A stretch of 64,000 nucleotides of DNA from positions 248,001 through 312,000 of the forward strand of contig NZ_CP026115.2 in NCBI RefSeq assembly GCF_009883635.2. The letters run 5' to 3'. The notes beneath the pieces are model-generated. The model searched no databases, was not told the DNA's origin, and worked only from the letters and a program-made list of their open reading frames with translations. The stretch comes from Pseudomonas putida (GTDB lineage: Bacteria > Pseudomonadota > Gammaproteobacteria > Pseudomonadales > Pseudomonadaceae). Each line of letters begins with the position of its first letter. Positions within the stretch are counted from its first letter, which is position 1. Shown in pieces: positions 44,909 through 53,853 of this stretch. Both the position numbers and the translations under genes were made by a program.

Positions 44909-47074
44909 ATGGCAAACTGGCTAGACGGCGGCGGGCTGATGGCCGAGCGCATTCGCAACCACGACTGGGCTGCCACCCCTCTGGGGCCACTTGGCCAATG
45001 GCCTGAAACACTCAGGACCAGCGTAGCCCTGTGCCTGGACTCGCGCTTTCCACAGGCCGTGCTTTGGGGCCCAGAGCTGATCACCCTGCACAACGACGCC
45101 TTCACCCCGATCCTCGGCGACAAACCGTTGGCCCTGGGCAGCCCCTTCAGTGTGGTTTGGCAGGAAGCCTGGCACGAGATCGCTGACATGGCCGCGCGGG
45201 CACTCGCCGGCGAGGCTGTGTTCATCGAGGACTTCCCGCTACTGATCGACCGCTGCGGCAGCCTGGAAAAAGCCTATTTCACCTTCTGCTACAGCCCTAT
45301 CCGCAGTGAGGATGGCAGTGTGGTGGGGATGCTCGACACGGTCACCGAAACCACCGCCAGCGTGGTCACCAACCAGCGCCTGAACTTTCTCGACAACCTG
45401 GGCCGCGCCGTGGCCAATGCCACCGACCCGGACCACATCATGGCGATCACCACGCGCATGCTGGTGGAAAACCTGGAGCTGTCGAGCTGCGCCTATGCCG
45501 TGATGGACGCCGACGAAGACGGCTTCACCATCTGTGGCGATTGGGTCGCACCGGGCTCGCCGCGCCTGCTCGGGCGGTACCGCCTGGCCGATTTCGGCCG
45601 CCTGGCCGTCAGCCGCCTGCGCGCCGGCCTGCCCCTGGTGATCAACGACAACCTCAACGAACTGGCCAGCGAAGAGTCTGCCACCTTCCAGGCCATCGGC
45701 ATCACCGCCACCGTCTGCATGCCACTGATCAAGAATGGCCGGCTGACGGCGCTGATGGCAATCCATGACCATGAGCCACGGACCTGGACACTCTACGAGC
45801 AAGCGCTGCTCAGCGAAGTCACCGAGCGCTCCTGGGCGCACATCCAGCGCATCCAGGCCCACGCCGAAATGCGCGAGGCAATGGCCGCCCTGGAAGCGCT
45901 CAACGCGACCCTGGAACACCGGGTCGAAGAGCGTACCGCGCAGTTGCTGCACACCGAGGCCGTGCTGCGCCAGACGCAAAAACTCGAAGCCATCGGCCAG
46001 CTGACCGGTGGCGTGGCCCACGACTTCAACAACCTGCTGACCATCATCCGCTCGTCGCTGCACTTTCTGCAGCGCCCCAATCTCGACCAACAGCGCCGCG
46101 AACGCTACCTCAAGACCATGTCCGACACCGTCGACCGCGGCGCCAAGCTGACCGGCCAACTGCTCGCCTTCGCCCGCCGCCAGGCACTGAGCCCGCAAGT
46201 GTTCGAAGCCGGGCCACGGCTGGAGGCGATGGCCGACATGCTCGACACGGCCACCGGCGCACGCATCCACGTTGAGCTGCAGCTGCCAGAATCGCCCTGC
46301 CATATCCGCGCCGACCTCAGCCAGCTGGAAACCGCAGTGATCAACCTGATGCTCAATGGCCGCGACGCCATGGCCGGTGAAGGCACCCTGCGCCTGCGCC
46401 TGCAGGCCGATCAGCAGATGCCCGGCCACGACCGGCTATTCGCGGCCATTTCGGTCAGTGACAGTGGGGTCGGCATTGCCCCCGAGTTGCTGGAGCGCAT
46501 CTTCGATCCGTTCTTCACCACCAAGGCGCCGGGTGAAGGCACCGGTCTGGGCTTGTCCCAGGTATTTGGCTTTGCCAAGCAGTCCGATGGCGACGTCAAG
46601 GTCGATAGCGTCCAGGGCCAGGGCACCCGTTTCACCTTGTACCTGCCACAAGAGCCGGCACCGGCCAGCGACGCACCTGCCAGCGACCCGCACAACGGGC
46701 CTCAACTCAGCGGCCAGCGGCGGCGCATCCTGGTGGTCGAGGACAATCCCGATGTGGGCAGCTTTACCGCGCAAATCCTTGAAGACCACGGCTACCAGAT
46801 CAGCTGGGCCAGCTCGGCCGAAGATGCCCTGGTGCAGCTTGATAACGCGCCCGAAGGCTTCGATGCCGTGTTTTCCGATGTGGTCATGCCAGGCATGGGC
46901 GGCTTGGCACTGGCAAGGCAGCTGCGCCGCCAGCGGCCGCAGTTGCCGGTTATCCTCACCTCCGGCTACAGCGAAGCGATTGCCGAAGGCGGGCACCAAG
47001 GGTTTGCCTTTCTGGCCAAACCCTACTCGGCCGAACAGGTGTGCCAGCTGCTCGGCAAAGTGCTAGGCGTGTAA
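44909..47074 (+). CDS. Hybrid sensor histidine kinase (PAS-GAF-HisKA-HATPase-REC)
   Basis: 721 residues, no membrane segments. Order: PAS (about 15-150, with LGPLGQWPETLRT at its start), GAF (about 165-315), coiled coil, HisKA with [12 protein letters not shown], HATPase (DSGVGIAPEL, GTGLGLSQVFGF) and a receiver (about 605-720) with FDAVFSDVVMPGMGG and the KPYS lysine. The GAF domain has one cysteine (SSCAYAV), so bilin or other ligand binding is not excluded. It has the same HDFNN-type kinase core as the two tandem kinases earlier in the window. No cognate response regulator is adjacent. Confidence 0.92.
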   Translation: MANWLDGGGLMAERIRNHDWAATPLGPLGQWPETLRTSVALCLDSRFPQAVLWGPELITLHNDAFTPILGDKPLALGSPFSVVWQEAWHEIADMAARALAGEAVFIEDFPLLIDRCGSLEKAYFTFCYSPIRSEDGSVVGMLDTVTETTASVVTNQRLNFLDNLGRAVANATDPDHIMAITTRMLVENLELSSCAYAVMDADEDGFTICGDWVAPGSPRLLGRYRLADFGRLAVSRLRAGLPLVINDNLNELASEESATFQAIGITATVCMPLIKNGRLTALMAIHDHEPRTWTLYEQALLSEVTERSWAHIQRIQAHAEMREAMAALEALNATLEHRVEERTAQLLHTEAVLRQTQKLEAIGQLTGGVAHDFNNLLTIIRSSLHFLQRPNLDQQRRERYLKTMSDTVDRGAKLTGQLLAFARRQALSPQVFEAGPRLEAMADMLDTATGARIHVELQLPESPCHIRADLSQLETAVINLMLNGRDAMAGEGTLRLRLQADQQMPGHDRLFAAISVSDSGVGIAPELLERIFDPFFTTKAPGEGTGLGLSQVFGFAKQSDGDVKVDSVQGQGTRFTLYLPQEPAPASDAPASDPHNGPQLSGQRRRILVVEDNPDVGSFTAQILEDHGYQISWASSAEDALVQLDNAPEGFDAVFSDVVMPGMGGLALARQLRRQRPQLPVILTSGYSEAIAEGGHQGFAFLAKPYSAEQVCQLLGKVLGV

Positions 47075-47114
47075 AGCCATAACCGCCACAATTGCGCTGA
47101 GCTTCTGCTGCCAC

Positions 47115-47747
47115 TCAACGGCGACCCTCAGCCAGCATGCGCACGGCCAGGCCCGCCAGCACCGTGCCCATCAGCCAGCGCTGAACCTGCTGCCACAGTG
47201 GCCGACCGGCGAGGAACACGGCGATAGAGCCGGCCATGACCGCAATCAGAGCGTTGACCGTGACACTGATGGCGATCTGCGTCGTGCCCAGTACCAACGA
47301 TTGCAGCAGCACGCTGCCATGGCCTGGCTCGATGAACTGCGGCATCAGCGACAGGTACATCACGGCAATCTTGGGGTTGAGCAGGCTGGTGGCAAACCCC
47401 ATGGTGAACAGCCGCCGCGGGCTGTCGGCAGGCAGGTCCCGCACCTGGAAAGGCGAACGGCCTCCGGGGCGCAGTGCCTGCCAGGCCAGGTACAACAGGT
47501 AAAGCGCGCCACCAATGCGCAGTGCGTCATAGGCAAAGGGCACAGCCATAACCAGCGCGGTGATGCCCAGTGCAGCGCAGAACATGTAGATGACGAAGCC
47601 CAGCGCCACACCGCCAAGGGAAATCAACCCGGCCTTGCGGCCCTGGCAGATCGAGCGGGAGATCAGGTAGATCATGTTCGGCCCCGGGGTCAGGACCATG
47701 CCCAGGCAGATCAGGGCGAAGGTAAGCAGCTGGGTGGTATCGGGCAT
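47115..47747 (-). CDS. LysE/RhtB family amino-acid exporter (first of pair)
   Basis: 210 residues, six hydrophobic segments. The family signature GMVLTPGPNMIYLISRSICQGRKAG is near the N-terminus. I start at 47747, with AGGATG before it; an ATG three codons upstream has no room for a ribosome-binding site. It lies 65 bases after another LysE-type gene on the same strand. Exports amino acids or homoserine-lactone-like compounds; substrate unknown. Confidence 0.9.
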   Translation of the reverse strand: MPDTTQLLTFALICLGMVLTPGPNMIYLISRSICQGRKAGLISLGGVALGFVIYMFCAALGITALVMAVPFAYDALRIGGALYLLYLAWQALRPGGRSPFQVRDLPADSPRRLFTMGFATSLLNPKIAVMYLSLMPQFIEPGHGSVLLQSLVLGTTQIAISVTVNALIAVMAGSIAVFLAGRPLWQQVQRWLMGTVLAGLAVRMLAEGRR

Positions 47748-47811
47748 GGGGCACATCCTGGGTGCGCGGGAATGCGGCGAGTGTATCCGAAGCTGTTCAT
47801 AACCGGTGAAG

Positions 47812-48426
47812 TCAGTGGATCTGCCCGGCTATCAAACCCAGCGCCACGGTAATCATCGCCACCCCTGACACCCGTCCGACCAGCTTTGCCGCCCCTGGCC
47901 GGGTACTCAGCACAGCCTTGGCGCCAAAGCCGACCAGCGAATAGATCACCAGCGAGCTGCACAGGTGCACCAGGCCCAGCAGCAAGATCTGCAACGGCAC
48001 CGGCCAGTTCGACTGCGGGTCAGTGAATTGCGGCAGCAGGGCCAGGAACAGCAGGAACACCTTGGGGTTCAGCCCACTCACGCAAAAGCCTTTCAATGCC
48101 CAGCGCGAGCCCGACTCCCCCGCCCCGCCCTGCCCGGCCGAAGGCAATGCCGGGCTCAGCAACAGGTTACCGCCCAGCCACAGCAGGTAGCTGCACCCCG
48201 CCAGGGTCAGCAAGGTCAACGCCAGCGGGTGGCCCGCCAGCAGGCTGCCGACCCCGGCCGCCACCACCAGCGTGGCAAGGAAATGCCCCGACAACATCCC
48301 CGCCACTGCGGGCATCACCCAACGCCCGCGCATGCCCGCCGAAATGGCATAGGCCCAGTCTGCTCCGGGGGTAATCACGAACAGCATCGACACAGCCCAG
48401 AACGCCGTCAGCACACTGATAGCCAC
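47812..48426 (-). CDS. LysE/RhtB family amino-acid exporter (second of pair)
   Basis: 204 residues, six hydrophobic segments; signature FVITPGADWAYAISAGMRGRW near the N-terminus and LNPKVFLLFLALLPQF in the middle. It is upstream of the first LysE gene and divergent from an Lrp/AsnC regulator across 111 bases. Lrp-type control of LysE exporters by the exported amino acid is common, so this pair probably forms a regulated export unit. Confidence 0.9.
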   Translation of the reverse strand: MAISVLTAFWAVSMLFVITPGADWAYAISAGMRGRWVMPAVAGMLSGHFLATLVVAAGVGSLLAGHPLALTLLTLAGCSYLLWLGGNLLLSPALPSAGQGGAGESGSRWALKGFCVSGLNPKVFLLFLALLPQFTDPQSNWPVPLQILLLGLVHLCSSLVIYSLVGFGAKAVLSTRPGAAKLVGRVSGVAMITVALGLIAGQIH

Positions 48427-48537
48427 TTGAATCTTCCTTATCTACTGCCTTGGGATGAGGAAAGATTACGGATTCCGCCCGGGGATTTTCTTTCGTATAT
48501 TCCCTTTCAGCACTCACTTACTGGAAGATTCTTGCCA

Positions 48538-48990
48538 ATGGACAGAACGGATCGAAAAATCCTTGCCGAGCTGCAAAAAGACGGTCGGCTGTCGGTCACC
48601 GAGCTGGCCGACCGCGTGGGGCTAAGTCTCTCACCCTGCCATCGGCGCCTGAAGGCACTGGAAGAGTCCGGGGCGATTCTGGGCTACCACGCCCGCCTGG
48701 CACCAAGCGCCTTGGGGCTGAACTTCGCCGCGCTGGTGTTCGTGACCCTACGCGAGGTCACACGCCAGCCCGTGGCGGACTTCGAAGCGGCGTTGGCCGA
48801 GATCCCGCAGATTGTCGAGGCGCAACGGCTGTTCGGTGATCCGGATTACCTGCTGCATGTGGTGGCCAAGGACTTGCCGGCATTTCAGAAGCTATATGAC
48901 GAGCACTTGACCAGCATTCCCAATGTGAAGCGCCTGAGTTCGACCCTGGTGATGAAGGAAGTCATTCAGGATCGACTGCTGCCCATGTAG
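48538..48990 (+). CDS. Lrp/AsnC family transcriptional regulator
   Basis: 150 residues: N-terminal helix-turn-helix (DRTDRKILAELQKDGRLSVTELADRVGLS) and a C-terminal RAM domain (about 65-140) that binds amino acids. I start at 48538, where MDRTDRKIL matches the family N-terminus; about 190 in-frame codons upstream are antisense to the exporter gene. It likely controls the divergent LysE genes in response to an amino acid. Confidence 0.92.
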   Translation: MDRTDRKILAELQKDGRLSVTELADRVGLSLSPCHRRLKALEESGAILGYHARLAPSALGLNFAALVFVTLREVTRQPVADFEAALAEIPQIVEAQRLFGDPDYLLHVVAKDLPAFQKLYDEHLTSIPNVKRLSSTLVMKEVIQDRLLPM

Positions 48991-49129
48991 ATTTTTTCTC
49001 CTGTGCCGCGAAGAGGCCGGCACAGGCAACGGTTTGAATTGCCCTGCTAATGCGCACTGCGCACCAACACAGCCCACCCCAACTTCCCCCGGCAACCGGC
49101 ACGCCCTCTACCTCAGGCCCTCCAGCCAG

Positions 49130-49147
49130 CTGGCACCCTCCTTGCTA
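49130..49147 (+). promoter_or_regulatory. Sigma-54 promoter upstream of the second NCS1 permease
   Basis: CTGGCACCCTCCTTGCTA has GG and GC exactly 10 bases apart and matches the -24/-12 consensus. It predicts transcription start near 49157, leaving a leader of about 165 bases. The rest of this 330-base gap holds a 9-bp CCTGTGCCG/CGGCACAGG hairpin near 49010 and no gene. Confidence 0.72.
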
Positions 49148-49321
49148 CCGTCCACCGCTTAAGCTTTTGTCAGCCTTAGGTTTTTTAAGGTTTATGGGCA
49201 CATATTTACTAATTTCTCGTTATCCCCGCGCCCCGCATCATCGCTCCAACAAGAACGCGTCGCCCTTCGCCGGCACGCACCCGGGCAGCACCCGATGCCC
49301 CACCTTGCCTTGGAGTCAGTC

Positions 49322-50734
49322 ATGACCAGTGCAGCCAATTCGGCACCCCTGATAGAAAAACACACGATCGGCTACGTGCCGCCGGAAGACCGCCATGGAA
49401 AGGTGAGGGATCTGTTTACACTGTGGTTCGGCGGCAATATCGCGCCGCTGCCCATCGTCACCGGCGCGCTGGGCGTGCAACTGTTTCACCTGAACCTGCT
49501 ATGGGGCATCGTCGCCATCCTCGTTGGCCACCTGGTCGGCGGCGTGCTGATGGCGCTGCACTCGGCCCAAGGGCCGCAGATGGGCATCCCGCAGATGATC
49601 CAGAGCCGCGCCCAGTTCGGCACCCTCGGCGCGTTGCTGGTGGTAGTGATCGCCGGGGTGATGTACATCGGCTTCTTCGCTTCCAACATCGTGCTGGCCG
49701 GCAAGTCGCTGCATGGCGTGGTCGAGGCCGTCCCGGTGCCGGTGGGCATCGTCATCGGTGCGCTGGGTTCAGGCATCATCGGCATCATCGGCTACCGCTT
49801 CATCCACGTGCTCAACCGCATCGGCACCTGGGTGCTGGGCATCGGCATCGTGGTCGGCTTCGGCTATATCTTCAGCCATGTGCAAAGTGACGACTTCCTC
49901 ACCCGCGGCGGCTTCAACCTGGCCGGCTGGCTGGCCACCGTGTCGCTGGCGGCGCTGTGGCAGATCGCCTTCGCCCCGTACGTGTCGGACTACTCGCGCT
50001 ACCTGCCGGCCGACGTGAAAGTCAGCTCGACCTTCTGGACCACCTACCTGGGCTCTGCCCTGGGTTCGAGCCTGTCGTTCGTATTCGGTGCCGTGGCGGT
50101 GCTGGCGATCCCGGCCGGCATGGACACCATGGACGCGGTCAAGCTGGCCACCGGCACCCTCGGCCCGATCATGCTGGTGCTGTTCCTGCTCAGCGTGATC
50201 AGCCACAACGCCCTCAACCTTTATGGCGCGGTACTGTCGATCATCACCCTGGTGCAGACCTTCGCCTACCGCTGGATCCCGACCGCCAAGAGCCGTGCAG
50301 TACTGTCGCTGATCGTGCTGTCGGCCTGCTGCGTGGTGGCGGTGTTCGCCTCGGCGGACTTCATCGGCCACTTCGTCGACATGGTGCTGGTGCTGCTGGT
50401 GGTGCTGGTACCGTGGACCGCGATCAACCTGATCGACTTCTACGCGATCCACAAGGGCGACTACGACATCCAGTCGATCTTCCAGGTCGATGGCGGCATC
50501 TACGGCCGTTACAACCCGCAGGCGCTGATTGCCTATGCGGTGGGTATCGTGGTGCAGATCCCGTTCATGAACACGCCGCTGTACGTCGGGCCGATCTCCG
50601 AGCACATAAACGGGGCCGACCTGTCGTGGCTGGTAGGCCTGGCAGTGACCTCGCCGCTGTACTGGTGGCTGGCCAGCCGTGACAGTGCCTATCGCCGTCG
50701 GCAGACCAGTGCCAAGTTGGCAACTGCAGCCTAA
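49322..50734 (+). CDS. NCS1 family nucleobase/heterocycle permease (second copy)
   Basis: 470 residues, about 12 membrane segments. The N-terminus (YVPPEDRHGKVRDLFTLWFGGN, 22 residues shortened here to its core RHGKVRDLFTLWF) and VSLAALWQIAFAPYVSDYSR match the first NCS1 permease. GGAG sets the ATG at 49322. A sigma-54 promoter upstream suggests that it imports a nitrogenous compound under nitrogen limitation. No catabolic gene is attached; it lies 5 kb past the GntR-controlled island. Confidence 0.92.
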   Translation: MTSAANSAPLIEKHTIGYVPPEDRHGKVRDLFTLWFGGNIAPLPIVTGALGVQLFHLNLLWGIVAILVGHLVGGVLMALHSAQGPQMGIPQMIQSRAQFGTLGALLVVVIAGVMYIGFFASNIVLAGKSLHGVVEAVPVPVGIVIGALGSGIIGIIGYRFIHVLNRIGTWVLGIGIVVGFGYIFSHVQSDDFLTRGGFNLAGWLATVSLAALWQIAFAPYVSDYSRYLPADVKVSSTFWTTYLGSALGSSLSFVFGAVAVLAIPAGMDTMDAVKLATGTLGPIMLVLFLLSVISHNALNLYGAVLSIITLVQTFAYRWIPTAKSRAVLSLIVLSACCVVAVFASADFIGHFVDMVLVLLVVLVPWTAINLIDFYAIHKGDYDIQSIFQVDGGIYGRYNPQALIAYAVGIVVQIPFMNTPLYVGPISEHINGADLSWLVGLAVTSPLYWWLASRDSAYRRRQTSAKLATAA

Positions 50735-50748
50735 CACCGCGATTCAAA

Positions 50749-50796
50749 CAGCCTGTCCCTAATTCGGCTTTAAAAATCCGGGCAAGGAACAGGCTG
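50749..50796. terminator. Hairpin between the convergent permease and RHS genes
   Basis: CAGCCTGT (50749-50756) pairs with ACAGGCTG (50789-50796); the loop is AT-rich and includes runs of T and A. It could end transcription from both sides. Confidence 0.45.
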
Positions 50797-50824
50797 CTAC
50801 CAGCAAGGAAAGCGGGCAGCAGAC

Positions 50825-53749
50825 TCATATGCTATACCGCCTGACGGGCAGGTTGCCTGCAGAATTTCGAGATAAATCGCTCTTACGATTGGCTTGAGCC
50901 TTTAACGGCCCATTCAAATGATAATTAACCACGTAGATTAACATTGCGATGGAGTCCGCATTTTTCATCATCTGATCGACTACGTAATCCGCCTCAGACA
51001 CGTCGCTGAATTTGCCGACCTCAAACTCAGCGGCATCCGCCCCCAAAAAAACATACCCTCCTTTGGTTTTGAGATTCATGTCTCGCTGATTAACTATATC
51101 GGCGTTCAAAATCTTTCTGAAGCTGCCTTCCCCCTCGTGACCGGGAAGCTTTTGAAAAGGCGACATCACGTACCACATATCAAGCGAGTCCAGTTTAAAA
51201 TGAGTAAGCTCGTGAATAATGTTCCACGTCAACAACCTCGGACTTGCTTTGTAATTATCTCTTACAAATATTCTCTTGGACTCGTCACCTTCTACCACCC
51301 AAGCAGCCACGTTGGAAGAAGCGCGACTCGAAACCCCTATCAGATTATCTGTTGAAAACGCCATTATTTCATGACTCAACAAACTTAGATCATCATGGAT
51401 TTTATCAATGTTCTCAGGCGTGAGCGTCGCTCGATTCTTGTCAAAAAAGTAACCCGAGACAACAGCAAGCTCTTTGTCCGAGCCCTGCCCCACATTCATT
51501 CTCTCCATCACACCTTTCGCGAAACTTATACCCAGCTTGGCGGCTGCATGAGCCCTCGACAAACTTTTCGCAAAAACCGGATCGCGTTTTCCGATATCAG
51601 CAAGCCCTTCACCGATAACACTTTCACCAATTTTTTCGGCCTCGACCTGCGCGAACTGATTTTTTCTGACATCAGTTTGACTGCTCCTTCTGGCAGCTTT
51701 AAATGATGGAAAATTCCCAACCAGAGGCAATGAGGTCGCGTCCTCCTTCATGCGACCATCGGGGTCAACAAAGCTTATCGGATTGTCACCGCACATCGTG
51801 TATAGGTTGCTGCCATCAACCATCCCCCCGGGGTCCGCACTCAACCACCTACCGAGGCCTGGTTGATAATAACGCCATCCGTAGTAATAGAGCCCCGTTG
51901 CATCGAGTTCTTTTCCGGCATGACGGTAGGTTCGCTGCAAAAGGCCAGAACTTTCAATGACACCCTCATCAAGGCCCGCAGTTGTACCATATGGCGTAAA
52001 CTCTTCACGCGCTGTGAGTTTTCCCTCTTGATCTGTTTCACCCATACAACTGCGCAGATGATCGGTGATCGCAAAACGCAGGTACTGCTTGCCTTCCTGG
52101 CGATCCTCTAGCAAACGCCCACCCGCTACCTCGGTAATGAGCACTGACTGTTGTGTTACTCCCCGCCCCTCTGTCGCTCTCTGACGGATTTCACAGCCCC
52201 CCGCATAGGTGGTAGTGGTCGTCTGGACGCCTCCAGCTGTTTTCAGCGTTGTGACTTTGCGAACTCGCTCACCACGGCTCGCATAGCAATAACGTTCAGT
52301 GTCATCAGATGCACTCAAGCGTCTGAGCAAACTGACGCTGCCTAGTTGACCGTCAGCCATCCAATGCAATGCTCGACCGTCTTCCAGTTGCATCTGCAGC
52401 CCGCCCGACAAGAACCCGTTATCAGGCGTGAGTGCGTGGCCATCGACCATCGCCCGATTGCTGCGTTCCGACACGACAAGTGTTCGGGTCCGATCACCTG
52501 CCCCACCATTGTGTTTGAGATGGGTCAAGTTGCCACCGTCGTCGTAAGTGTAATGCTCGGTGTAATTGCGCCAAACACTACCTCCACTGAAAGCAATGGA
52601 CTCCTGGGAAAAATGATTGACCGGGCTGCGCTCCCGACCCGTAGCGTCTACCAATCGGTACAGCGTGTCATAGGTATATAGACGCTGTCCGTCGGAGATT
52701 CGGTTGCGGTGTACATAGGGGCCAACATTCTGATCAACGACGGAGATGACGTTACCCACCGGATCATACCGGTAATTCAGGTCGCTGATGACCAGACCTC
52801 CGGAACGGTGACTGGCCGGGCGGAATACAAGATGGCGCGCGAGACGCTGCGTTTTCGGCTCGTAATCAAACCTTTCAACTACGCCGTTACTCATTTCCTG
52901 CAACAGCAGCGCTCCTTCAGCGCGTCTTTGCAACGTTCGAAACTCCATCGCCTCGACGAACTCTTTGCCGAGCGACGTCAAGCATGGCGCCCCGCTGATA
53001 TCGTATTTGTATGCTGTCATGACATCAGCAGCATTGGTTTGTATCAGTAACGCCCCAACTGAATTGAAACCCGCCGCAACCGTCAGGACATCATCGTCAA
53101 GATCATTAGCGCTTTCTCCGGCCCAGTCAGGCAGCTCTGCTTGTGCATGCAACAACCGTCGACCAGTCAGCATGACCTTTCCGGTCAAAGCCACCGCCTG
53201 CGTCTTCAACTCCCCGGCATTGTCATGCTCTACAGTCACTACGCCGACAAGATTGCGTTGCCGTTGACCATCCAGCACATCCCCGTACGCAAGCTTCTGT
53301 CGCACGCGAGGCTGGCCCGCAGCGGGCTGTTCAATAACGGCTACAAGACGACCGCCGTTCTCACGCGCTTCGTACATGCAGCGACTATCGGTACCTTGAG
53401 CGTTGCGTGTCCACAGTGGGCGGCCAGCGCTGTCAAACAAGCCCAGGCTGGCATCGCCGTCAGCGGTATCAAAGAACAGTACCTTGCCCCCAAGGCTGGC
53501 GACCATGACGGAATCAGGCAGCAGGGGCAGCTCTGGAGTGACCTTGAGGTTGCGCGGGCCGAAGGTCCGAATGGTACGCGTTAATGGCTCGCTTTCAGTA
53601 CGCGTGCGCAACAGCTGGGCGGGGGTACCTGTAAGCACATCGTGAGGTGAGCGACGCATGCACAGAGCCAGAACAATCTTTGAACTGCACGCCAGCACCG
53701 TCATATCTGGCGTCCCAGTATGCAGCTTCTTCCCATCGTCAAGTGCCAT
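50825..53749 (-). CDS. TccC/RHS-type toxin with C-terminal HELTH zinc-protease-like domain
   Basis: 974 residues. The first 660 or so form an RHS/YD-repeat shell with TccC features (AELPDWAGES, YDPVGNVISVVDQN, YTYDDGGNLTHLKHN, then the RHS core GLYYYGWRYYQPGLGRWLSADP and DNPISFVDPDG). DPDG, about residues 662-665, is the normal autocleavage point. The released part of about 309 residues contains NIIHELTHF (HExxH at 846-850), a zincin metalloprotease motif, with several downstream Glu/Asp as third-ligand candidates. Its DNA is visibly AT-richer than its neighbours. No TcA/TcB gene and no immunity-type gene is adjacent. A GGGGGG precedes the ATG. Confidence 0.85.
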   Translation of the reverse strand: MALDDGKKLHTGTPDMTVLACSSKIVLALCMRRSPHDVLTGTPAQLLRTRTESEPLTRTIRTFGPRNLKVTPELPLLPDSVMVASLGGKVLFFDTADGDASLGLFDSAGRPLWTRNAQGTDSRCMYEARENGGRLVAVIEQPAAGQPRVRQKLAYGDVLDGQRQRNLVGVVTVEHDNAGELKTQAVALTGKVMLTGRRLLHAQAELPDWAGESANDLDDDVLTVAAGFNSVGALLIQTNAADVMTAYKYDISGAPCLTSLGKEFVEAMEFRTLQRRAEGALLLQEMSNGVVERFDYEPKTQRLARHLVFRPASHRSGGLVISDLNYRYDPVGNVISVVDQNVGPYVHRNRISDGQRLYTYDTLYRLVDATGRERSPVNHFSQESIAFSGGSVWRNYTEHYTYDDGGNLTHLKHNGGAGDRTRTLVVSERSNRAMVDGHALTPDNGFLSGGLQMQLEDGRALHWMADGQLGSVSLLRRLSASDDTERYCYASRGERVRKVTTLKTAGGVQTTTTTYAGGCEIRQRATEGRGVTQQSVLITEVAGGRLLEDRQEGKQYLRFAITDHLRSCMGETDQEGKLTAREEFTPYGTTAGLDEGVIESSGLLQRTYRHAGKELDATGLYYYGWRYYQPGLGRWLSADPGGMVDGSNLYTMCGDNPISFVDPDGRMKEDATSLPLVGNFPSFKAARRSSQTDVRKNQFAQVEAEKIGESVIGEGLADIGKRDPVFAKSLSRAHAAAKLGISFAKGVMERMNVGQGSDKELAVVSGYFFDKNRATLTPENIDKIHDDLSLLSHEIMAFSTDNLIGVSSRASSNVAAWVVEGDESKRIFVRDNYKASPRLLTWNIIHELTHFKLDSLDMWYVMSPFQKLPGHEGEGSFRKILNADIVNQRDMNLKTKGGYVFLGADAAEFEVGKFSDVSEADYVVDQMMKNADSIAMLIYVVNYHLNGPLKAQANRKSDLSRNSAGNLPVRRYSI

Positions 53750-53853
53750 ATCCCCCCCTTGAAGCCCCTTGCGCCAAGAAAAAATCTAAGCCAAGTGCAC
53801 CTACCAAACCAACTGGCAGAAATATCAGGTCAGGGCGTTCGCACAGTGTCCGA

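Noticed and set aside
48991..49321. NtrC site in the leader of the second NCS1 permease (TGCGCACTGCGCACC near 49052)
   Set aside because: It does not fit GCACY-N5-RGTGC; similarity is limited to half-sites, so only the sigma-54 box is reported.
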